Shown here one piece after another: positions 15,592 to 20,451 of a stretch of 20,451 bases of DNA. The DNA comes from CAYGWP01 sp964353455. Lineage in GTDB: Bacteria; Planctomycetota; Phycisphaerae; FEN-1346. Both the position numbers and the translations under genes were made by a program. The notes below the pieces were generated by a model. It was not told the DNA's origin and did no database searches. It worked only from the letters and a program-made list of their open reading frames with translations. The stretch lies in assembly GCA_964353455.1 (NCBI GenBank), contig CAYGWP010000415.1, positions 1 to 20,451 of the forward strand, written 5' to 3'. The first letter of the stretch is position 1; the number at the start of each line of letters is the position of its first letter.

Positions 15592-16713
15592 CTACTTGCG
15601 AACCGCGTCGAGGATTGCCGATGCCACTTCATCCTTCTGTTCGGCCGTAAGTTCCGGATAAACCGGAATCGCCAGGACCTCCTTGGCGGCCAATTCGGAG
15701 TGCGGCAGGTCGCCCTCCTTGTAGCGGAGGTCGGCGAAGCACTGCTGGAGGTGCAGCGGCACCGGGTAGTAGATGGCGTTGCCGATCTTGCGTTCGTTCA
15801 GGTGTGCCTCGACCTGGTCGCGGGAGGCGCCCTTGTCGCCCCGGATGCGTATGACGTACTGGTTGTAGATCATCCGGTTGTGCGGCTCGACGAACGGGGT
15901 GACGATGGCGTCGCAGCCGGCGAACTTCCGGTTGTAGTACTCGGCGTTGGCACGGCGGGCCTCGTGCCACTGTTCCAGGTACTTGAGTTTCACGGAGACG
16001 ACGACGGCCTGGATCGGGTCGAGGCGGAAGTTGCCGCCGACGTACTTATGGTAATACTTCGGTTTGGAACCGTGGTTCCGCATGATGCTGAGCATGTCGG
16101 CAAGGCCGGCCTCGTTGGTGGTGACCATGCCGCCGTCGCCCACGCCGCCGAGGTTCTTGGAGGGGAAGAATGAGAAGCATCCGCAGGTGCCCATGGAGCC
16201 TGCCTTGCGGCCCTTGTAAGTGGCGCCGATGGCCTGGGCGGCGTCCTCGATGACGGCGATCTTGCGGTCGCGGCCGGCCGTCAGGATAAGGTCCATGTCG
16301 GCCGTCTGGCCGAAGAGATGGACCGGCATGATCGCCTTGGTCTTCTTCGAGACGTGGGCGGTGGCCATTTTCGGGTCGATGTTGTATGTCTTCGGGTCTA
16401 TATCGACGAACACCGGCCGCGCGCCCGTGCGGACGATGCATCCGGCCGTGGCGAAGAACGTAAAGGCCGTGGTGACGACCTCGTCGCCATGGCCGATGCC
16501 CAGGCTCATCAGGGCGTTGAGGATCGCATCCGTGCCGCTGGAGGCGCCGATGGCGAACTTGGCGTCGCAGTAGGCGGCGACGGCCTTCTCGCACTCGGCC
16601 ACCTTCGGCCCGCCGATGCAGACCTGCGAATCGAGGACGCCGTCGATCGCCGCACGCACTTCATCGCGGATCTTCCGGTACTGCGCCACCAGGTCCAGCA
16701 TGGGGACGGCCAT
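15592..16713 (-). CDS. wbpE: WbpE-like DegT/DnrJ/EryC1/StrS aminotransferase
   Basis: A 373-aa PLP-dependent sugar aminotransferase. ASSGTDA (57-63) binds the cofactor phosphate, EDAAQA (156-161) holds the Asp that contacts the pyridine nitrogen, and FFPSKNLG carries the Schiff-base Lys186, followed by GDGGM (192-196). Length is typical. In the WbpA/B/E/D pathway this enzyme transfers an amino group from glutamate to the 3-keto group of UDP-2-acetamido-3-keto-glucuronic acid; the resulting 2-oxoglutarate is used by WbpB to reoxidise its NADH. ATG 16713 follows AAGGAG. It lies 30 bp downstream of wbpD and 31 bp upstream of the flippase gene, in one operon. Another 3- or 4-keto sugar substrate is possible, but the neighbours strongly support the WbpE role. 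Confidence 0.92.
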   Translation of the reverse strand: MAVPMLDLVAQYRKIRDEVRAAIDGVLDSQVCIGGPKVAECEKAVAAYCDAKFAIGASSGTDAILNALMSLGIGHGDEVVTTAFTFFATAGCIVRTGARPVFVDIDPKTYNIDPKMATAHVSKKTKAIMPVHLFGQTADMDLILTAGRDRKIAVIEDAAQAIGATYKGRKAGSMGTCGCFSFFPSKNLGGVGDGGMVTTNEAGLADMLSIMRNHGSKPKYYHKYVGGNFRLDPIQAVVVSVKLKYLEQWHEARRANAEYYNRKFAGCDAIVTPFVEPHNRMIYNQYVIRIRGDKGASRDQVEAHLNERKIGNAIYYPVPLHLQQCFADLRYKEGDLPHSELAAKEVLAIPVYPELTAEQKDEVASAILDAVRK

Positions 16714-16743
16714 GGTCTCTCCTTATTTTGGCGTCGCAATCGG

Positions 16744-17319
16744 TCAGGCTTCGCGGACGGCGCCGTTTTCCAGGAGGTACGATTCGCCGCAGGCCTCGCA
16801 CCTGGCCTTGCCGCCGGCGAAACTGAGTTTGACGGCGCACCTGCACATCCAGCCCTTCTGCCTGGCCGGAACGCCGGCCATCAGGGCGAAGTCCGGCACG
16901 TCGCTGTTGACGACGGCCCCGGCGGCGATGAAGGCGTAGCGGCCGATCGTGTGCCCGCAGACGATCGTCGCATTTGCCCCGATGGTCGCTCCCTTGCGGA
17001 CGAGGGTCTTGCGGTACTCGTGCTTGCGGACGATGAATGCGCGGGGGTTGAAGACGTTCGTGAAGACCATGCTCGGTCCGCAGAATACATCGTCCTCCAG
17101 TTCCACCTCGTCATAGACGCTGATGTTGTTCTGGATCTTGCAGCGGTTTCCGATCCTGGCCTTGGCGCCGACGTTGACGTTCTGGCCGATGGAGACGCCC
17201 TCGCCGATCTCTGCGCCCGGCATGACGTGCGAGAAGTGCCATATCTTGGTGCCCTTGCCGATCTTCGCGCCGTCATCGACGTAACTTGATTCGTGGACGA
17301 AGTATTCGGGTGTCGCCAT
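16744..17319 (-). CDS. wbpD: WbpD-like UDP-sugar N-acetyltransferase (left-handed beta helix)
   Basis: A 191-aa hexapeptide-repeat acyltransferase, the normal size for WbpD/WlbB. Isoleucine- and valine-rich hexapeptides run from residue 14 to about 150, with the family's conserved QNVNVG (46-51) and KIQNNISVYD (61-70) stretches. It acetylates the 3-amino group of UDP-GlcNAc3NA using acetyl-CoA to give UDP-GlcNAc3NAcA; the active enzyme is a trimer in known homologues. After GVPARQKGW (149-157) the C-terminus holds Cys159, Cys161, Cys174 and Cys177, a possible small zinc-binding tail. ATG 17319 is chosen because the protein then starts at the usual family N-terminus; the same frame stays open far upstream through GC-rich non-coding DNA. 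AAAGG precedes it. A 121-bp gap with two hairpins separates it from wbpB. Confidence 0.92.
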   Translation of the reverse strand: MATPEYFVHESSYVDDGAKIGKGTKIWHFSHVMPGAEIGEGVSIGQNVNVGAKARIGNRCKIQNNISVYDEVELEDDVFCGPSMVFTNVFNPRAFIVRKHEYRKTLVRKGATIGANATIVCGHTIGRYAFIAAGAVVNSDVPDFALMAGVPARQKGWMCRCAVKLSFAGGKARCEACGESYLLENGAVREA

Positions 17320-17339
17320 TCGCCGCCTTTCTCGCCTGT

Positions 17340-17367
17340 GCGCGGCGGTTCTCCTGAACCGCCGCGC
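17340..17367. repeat. Palindromic hairpin, copy A
   Basis: Perfect 12-bp arms GCGCGGCGGTTC/GAACCGCCGCGC around loop TCCT. It lies just upstream of wbpD and resembles an inverted copy of the hairpin at 17402-17433. Confidence 0.8.
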
Positions 17368-17401
17368 TGATTGCCGGCTATTTACGCTCTGTTCAATCGT
17401 C

Positions 17402-17433
17402 TTGCGCGGCGGGTCAGGAGACCCGCCGCGCAA
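17402..17433. repeat. Palindromic hairpin, copy B, 7 bp past the wbpB stop
   Basis: Perfect 14-bp arms TTGCGCGGCGGGTC/GACCCGCCGCGCAA around loop AGGA. It could slow or partly stop transcription after wbpB, or protect the message end; it has no following T-tract on the minus strand. Confidence 0.75.
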
Positions 17434-17440
17434 AGTGTGC

Positions 17441-18445
17441 TTACAGGTGCACGGGGGCGCCGCCGGCGCGCAGGCTGCGGGTTGCGGCGTCCAGAACGCG
17501 CACGACGCGCAGTCCGTCGCGGCCGTCGCTGCGGGGCGCCTTTCCATTCTCGATGCACTCCAGGAAATGGAGGCACTCGATGCGCAGCGGCTCGCCGCCA
17601 GGCGTCTTGGGGATCCAGATGTCGCCCGTCCGGATGCTGATCGCCTGGTCGTACCCGACGACCGACCCGGAGAAGTTGACGCCCTTGTCGTACACGCGGA
17701 TCTTCTCGGAGGCGTCCATGTCGTCGAACGTCGCCATCTTGTCGGCGCCAACGAGCGTTACCTTGCGGACCTTGTGCGGGTCGAACCACGACACGTGGAT
17801 GTGGGCCATCCGCCCGTCGGCAAACTTCAGTTGCGCGAAGACCACGTCGTCAACGCCTTTCTGGAGGTACGCCTGGCCCTGGGCCGTCACCGTCATCGGC
17901 TCGGCCTCGAGGATGAAGAGGACGACGGACACGTCGTGCGGCGCGAGGCTCCACCAGGCGTTCTCATCCTTGCGGACAACGCCCAGGTTCAGCCGCTGGC
18001 AATACATGTACCGCAGCGCCCCCAGTTGGCCCTTATCGACCATGTCCTTCAGTTGCAGCACGCACGGGTGATACTCCAGCAGATGGCCGACCATGAGGAT
18101 GCGCTTGCCGGCCTCGGCGCGCCTCACGAGGTCCTCGGCGTCGGCCGGCGAAAGGGCCATCGGCTTCTCGACGAAGACGTGCTTGCCGGCGTCGAGCGCC
18201 TGGCCGGCCAGTTTGTGGTGGCTCGGCGCATCGGTGGCAATGACAACAGCGTCTATCTCGCGGTCGCGGAAGACCTGCGCCGCATCCTTCGTCACCTCGA
18301 CGGTCTTGTAGGCGGCCTTGTGCGCGGCCAGGACCTTCTCGTTCAGGTCGCAGATGGTCTTGAGGCGGCAGGACTGGATCTCGGCGAAGTTGCGGACGTG
18401 GTTCTTGCCCCAACCCCCGCCGCCGATGACGGCCACTGTGACCAC
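17441..18445 (-). CDS. wbpB: WbpB-like Gfo/Idh/MocA oxidoreductase
   Basis: A 334-aa NAD-dependent dehydrogenase of the Gfo/Idh/MocA family. The Rossmann motif GGGGWGKNH is at 8-16, the cofactor-ring motif EKP at 93-95, HLLEYHP at 121-127, and the substrate-side WWSLAPHDVSVV at 164-175 has the conserved His170-Asp171 pair. It oxidises C3 of UDP-GlcNAcA to the 3-keto sugar that WbpE aminates. The start is set at GTG 18445 because GGGAGG lies 6 nt upstream and the protein then begins at the family N-terminus; the upstream ATG 18490 would add 15 poorly conserved residues and abut the inverted-repeat element. It is the first gene of the wbpB-wbpD-wbpE-wzx operon, divergent from wbpA, and its promoter at 18673-18700 lies on the far side of that element. 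Confidence 0.92.
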   Translation of the reverse strand: MVTVAVIGGGGWGKNHVRNFAEIQSCRLKTICDLNEKVLAAHKAAYKTVEVTKDAAQVFRDREIDAVVIATDAPSHHKLAGQALDAGKHVFVEKPMALSPADAEDLVRRAEAGKRILMVGHLLEYHPCVLQLKDMVDKGQLGALRYMYCQRLNLGVVRKDENAWWSLAPHDVSVVLFILEAEPMTVTAQGQAYLQKGVDDVVFAQLKFADGRMAHIHVSWFDPHKVRKVTLVGADKMATFDDMDASEKIRVYDKGVNFSGSVVGYDQAISIRTGDIWIPKTPGGEPLRIECLHFLECIENGKAPRSDGRDGLRVVRVLDAATRSLRAGGAPVHL

Positions 18446-18490
18446 AGAGAGCCTCCCACCATACGCCCCCCTGCATGCGCGAAGATTCAC

Positions 18491-18628
18491 TAAGAACGTG
18501 TATGAGAACCGCCTGGGCCATGTGGCACACCCGCCCTCGGGTGTGCAATTCCGGCGGCAAAGCCTGTCGCCGACACGAGGCGCTCAGCCGAGGGCGGCTG
18601 AGCCACAGGGTTTTCATACACGCTCTAA
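18491..18628. mobile_element. MITE-like inverted-repeat element with two compensated hairpins
   Basis: The ends 18491-18510 and 18609-18628 are inverted repeats matching at 17 of 20 positions. Inside them, 18521-18546 and the inverse of 18582-18607 match at 22 of 26. Each inner half also forms its own 9-bp hairpin (18525-18546 and 18582-18603). The centre is about 35 bp without coding potential. No target-site duplication is visible, so mobility is inferred from structure only; it may instead be a REP/BIME-type palindrome pair. Confidence 0.6.
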
Positions 18629-18672
18629 GGCATCGGCCGGGAAAACACTCGGCATGCAACAAAACTCCTGTT

Positions 18673-18700
18673 ATTCTACCGGAGCGCACGTGCCTGTCAA
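18673..18700 (-). promoter_or_regulatory. Consensus sigma-70 promoter for the wbpB operon
   Basis: TTGACA (18695-18700), a 16-bp spacer and TAGAAT (18673-18678) on the minus strand. An 8-bp palindrome GCACGTGC (18686-18693) lies in the spacer. Predicted start near 18666 gives a leader of about 220 nt that contains the entire inverted-repeat element. Confidence 0.65.
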
Positions 18701-18744
18701 GGAACGGGGCCCGAAAGGCCGATGTAAGGGAGTGTTGTATTCAT

Positions 18745-18771
18745 CGAGCCGCGACCGTAAGGTCGCGGGTA
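18745..18771 (+). repeat. 27-nt hairpin repeat, copy 2 (GNRA-type loop on the sense strand)
   Basis: Identical to the copy at 2776-2802 and again in sense orientation with the downstream gene: 8-bp stem CCGCGACC/GGTCGCGG with loop GTAA, ending 62 nt before the wbpA ATG. Confidence 0.85.
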
Positions 18772-18833
18772 TGCAGCACAAGCGAAGCCTTCTTGCGCCG
18801 GCGCTCGCAACTCGCTTGAAAGGAGCAACGTTC

Positions 18834-20165
18834 ATGGAGACGTTGATGGATCGCATCGCCAACCGCAAGGCCGTCGTCGGCATCATCGGCATGGGCTACG
18901 TCGGGCTGCCGCTGGCCCAGACGTTCAACCTGGCCGGCTTCCGGGTGGTCGGCTTCGACATCGACCCCGCCAAGGTCAAGGCGCTGATGGCCGGCAGGTC
19001 GTACATCAAGCACATCCCGGCCTCGACGGTCGTCAAGATGCGCCGGGGCGACCGCTTCGTCGCCACGACCGACTTCCGGCGCCTGCGCCAGGTCGATTCC
19101 ATCGTCATCTGCGTCCCCACGCCGCTCACCAAGGAGCGCGAGCCCGACATGAGTTACATCGTCGGCACCGCCGAGTCCATCGCGCCGAACCTGCGCCGCG
19201 GACAACTCGTCGTCCTCGAAAGCACCACCTACCCCGGCACCACGCGGGAGGTCGTCATCCCCATCCTCGCCAAGAGCGGCCTGGCCGCCGGCAAGGACTA
19301 CCTTCTCGCCTTCAGCCCCGAGCGAGAGGACCCCGGCAACCCGAACTTCACCACCGCGCGCATCCCGAAGGTCGTCGGCGGACTCGACAAGGCCAGCCTT
19401 CGGGCCGCCTGCGCACTCTACGGCGCAGCCGTCGAGCGGGTCGTTCCGGTCTCCACCTGCGAGGTCGCCGAGGCCACCAAGGTCACCGAGAACATCTACC
19501 GCTGCGTCAACATCGCGCTGGTGAACGAACTGAAGATGATCTACGACCGCATGGGCATCGACGTGTGGGAGGTCCTCGAGGCCGCCGGCACAAAGCCCTT
19601 CGGTTTCGGCAAGAAGGAGAACAAGACCTTCTTCACGCCCGGGCCCGGCCTCGGCGGCCACTGCATCCCCATCGACCCGTTCTACCTCACGTGGAAGGCC
19701 CGCGAGTTCGGCTGCACCACGCGGTTCATCGAACTGGCCGGCGAAATCAACACCGGCATGCCCGACTACGTCATCCAGCGACTCATGTTCGCCCTGAACG
19801 ACCGCGGCAAGGCCATCAAGGGCGCGCGGGTCTGCGTCCTCGGCATCGCCTACAAGCCCGATGTTGACGACATGCGCGAGAGCCCCTCCGTCACGCTCAT
19901 TGAGAAACTCCAGGCCCTCGGCGCAAAGGTCACCTACAATGACCCGTATATCCCCCGTACGCCGCGCCAGCGAGAGCACGACCTCCGCATGGTCAGCCAG
20001 AAACTCACACCCAGGTTCCTGGCGGCCCAGGACGCCGTCCTCATCTCCACCAACCACTCCGACTACGATTACGGCTGGATCGTGCGCCACTCGCGGCTGG
20101 TGGTCGATGCCCGGAACGCCTGCGGCAAGGTCAAGGCCGGACGGTCCAAGATCGTCAAGGCCTGA
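18834..20165 (+). CDS. wbpA: WbpA-like UDP-N-acetylglucosamine 6-dehydrogenase
   Basis: A 443-aa UDP-glucose/GDP-mannose dehydrogenase family member that oxidises C6 of UDP-GlcNAc twice to give UDP-GlcNAcA, using two NAD. GMGYVGLPLA (19-28) is the NAD-binding loop, ESTTYPG (129-135) and FSPEREDPGN (160-169) are substrate-side motifs, Lys216 in EATKVTENIYR (213-223) is the conserved catalytic-region Lys, and PGLGGHCIP carries the nucleophile Cys277. The FSPERxDPGN and GGHCIPxDP forms fit the UDP-HexNAc 6-dehydrogenase branch (WbpA/WbpO) rather than UDP-glucose dehydrogenase. Start ATG 18834 has AGGAG 8 nt upstream; the frame is open back to 18318 but crosses the repeats. It is divergent from wbpB. 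Together with WbpB, WbpE and WbpD it completes UDP-GlcNAc3NAcA synthesis. Confidence 0.93.
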   Translation: METLMDRIANRKAVVGIIGMGYVGLPLAQTFNLAGFRVVGFDIDPAKVKALMAGRSYIKHIPASTVVKMRRGDRFVATTDFRRLRQVDSIVICVPTPLTKEREPDMSYIVGTAESIAPNLRRGQLVVLESTTYPGTTREVVIPILAKSGLAAGKDYLLAFSPEREDPGNPNFTTARIPKVVGGLDKASLRAACALYGAAVERVVPVSTCEVAEATKVTENIYRCVNIALVNELKMIYDRMGIDVWEVLEAAGTKPFGFGKKENKTFFTPGPGLGGHCIPIDPFYLTWKAREFGCTTRFIELAGEINTGMPDYVIQRLMFALNDRGKAIKGARVCVLGIAYKPDVDDMRESPSVTLIEKLQALGAKVTYNDPYIPRTPRQREHDLRMVSQKLTPRFLAAQDAVLISTNHSDYDYGWIVRHSRLVVDARNACGKVKAGRSKIVKA

Positions 20166-20282
20166 CCGGATTTCCGCGCGTTCGTTTGCCGAACCGGCCA
20201 ACCCCGTTCCCGCATCGGCAGGCCGTAAGGCGCATTCGGACACTTGGTTTTTGGGACGATCCATACCCATTTCCGGACTCCT

Positions 20283-20315
20283 ACGCGCACGGCGGGCAGG
20301 ATTGCCCGCACGCGT
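20283..20315 (+). terminator. Possible terminator hairpin downstream of wbpA
   Basis: Inner arms GCGGGCA/TGCCCGC (20292-20298, 20303-20309) around loop GGAT, with outer arms ACGCG/CGCGT (20283-20287, 20311-20315), followed by only TT. It starts about 118 bp after the stop, so it may be another dispersed palindrome rather than a true terminator. Confidence 0.35.
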
Positions 20316-20328
20316 TTAGCGTGGCGCA

Positions 20329-20431
20329 GTTCACCCCTCTCCCCTCGTGGGAGAGGGGCGGGGGTGAGGGGTGGAGCAACGGCAAACCCCTCACCCGGCC
20401 TGCGGCCACCCTCTCCCGCAAGGGGAGAGGG
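20329..20431. repeat. Composite palindromic repeat at the right window end
   Basis: Three hairpins in a row: 20334-20358 (10-bp arms, loop CTCGT), 20362-20396 (11-bp arms GGGTGAGGGGT/ACCCCTCACCC) and 20409-20431 (9-bp arms CCCTCTCCC/GGGAGAGGG, loop GCAAG). The first 31 bases are the exact inverted counterpart of 6-36 at the left end. The first and third hairpins are variants of one stem. Confidence 0.85.
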
Positions 20432-20451
20432 TTAACGGCATGGTGCGCTAA

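Larger units (their letters stand above)
18446..18833. promoter_or_regulatory. Divergent wbpB/wbpA intergenic region
   Basis: A 388-bp region without a convincing gene. From left to right it holds the wbpB ribosome site (18452-18457), a 138-bp inverted-repeat element (18491-18628), a consensus promoter toward wbpB (18673-18700), a 27-nt hairpin repeat (18745-18771) and the wbpA ribosome site AGGAG (18821-18825). No clear promoter toward wbpA was found. Confidence 0.7.
20166..20451. other. Non-coding right end of the window, rich in palindromes
   Basis: A 286-bp stretch past wbpA with no supportable gene. It holds a hairpin at 20283-20315 and a composite repeat from 20329 to the end. Confidence 0.7.

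Noticed and set aside
17320..17751. N-terminal extension of wbpD into wbpB
   Set aside because: The extension is antisense-like GC-rich sequence crossing two hairpins; the family length fits ATG 17319.
18491..18628. Remnant of a full insertion sequence
   Set aside because: No transposase fragment and no target-site duplication were seen, so only a MITE-like or REP-like label is used.
18318..18833. N-terminal extension of wbpA by 172 codons
   Set aside because: It would run through the wbpB start, the repeat element and the hairpin repeat; ATG 18834 has a good ribosome site and the expected family N-terminus.
18741..20270. 509-codon minus-strand open frame opposite wbpA
   Set aside because: The plus strand encodes a textbook nucleotide-sugar dehydrogenase with its catalytic Cys; the antisense product is low-complexity Asp/Gly/Ala/Val and starts beyond the gene only by chance.
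1..20451. CRISPR array, tRNA, rRNA or riboswitch
   Set aside because: No regularly spaced direct repeats, no tRNA cloverleaf and no conserved riboswitch core was recognised by eye; a covariance-model scan was not possible.

Overview
This is a 20.4-kb, GC-rich bacterial window that is almost entirely a surface-polysaccharide (O-antigen, exopolysaccharide or capsule type) biosynthesis locus. It holds 15 well-supported protein genes and no rRNA, tRNA, CRISPR array or transposase. The high GC content, tight ATGA-type gene overlaps, near-consensus sigma-70 promoters and many GC-rich dispersed palindromes between genes fit a Gram-negative bacterium. My best guess is a Planctomycetota-like environmental genome, but that is weak inference and no taxonomic marker is present. 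Both window ends fall in copies of the same palindromic repeat, which suggests the window may be a whole contig broken at repeats.

Layout. (1) 62-5416, minus strand, reading leftward from a promoter at 5464-5492: an O-antigen ligase/polymerase, a GT4 glycosyltransferase, then (after a hairpin-bearing leader) a LegB-like 4,6-dehydratase, a sugar-1-phosphate nucleotidyltransferase and an Rmd-like reductase. The last three look like a nucleotide-sugar supply module. (2) 5808-8659, plus strand: an asparagine-synthase-type amidotransferase translationally coupled to a CapA-like protein that lacks a membrane anchor. (3) 8683-12159, minus strand: a methyltransferase, a possible NodB-like deacetylase and an ATP-grasp ligase in one operon. 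(4) 12350-13872, plus strand: a second methyltransferase overlapping an APH-fold kinase by 4 bp. (5) 13932-18445, minus strand: a Wzx-type flippase downstream of the WbpE-, WbpD- and WbpB-like enzymes. (6) 18834-20165, plus strand: a WbpA-like UDP-GlcNAc 6-dehydrogenase divergent from wbpB.

How the genes work together (inference from families). WbpA, WbpB, WbpE and WbpD are the four steps that turn UDP-GlcNAc into UDP-2,3-diacetamido-2,3-dideoxy-glucuronic acid. The amidotransferase is a candidate for turning such a uronic acid into a uronamide, as proposed for WbpS/WbtH-type proteins. Glycosyl transfer, flipping and polymerisation/ligation are represented by one GT4 enzyme, Wzx and a Wzy/WaaL-type protein. 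The central block (methyltransferases, kinase, ATP-grasp, CapA-like, deacetylase-like) looks like a decoration cassette. No initiating phosphoglycosyl transferase, Wza/Wzb/Wzc export machinery or WbpI epimerase is present, so the locus must continue elsewhere.

The most unusual non-coding features are: a 138-bp inverted-repeat element between a consensus promoter and wbpB, whose two inner hairpins differ by compensatory base changes; a 27-nt hairpin with a GNRA-type loop placed in the same sense orientation in two gene leaders; and palindromes embedded in or next to a divergent promoter pair.
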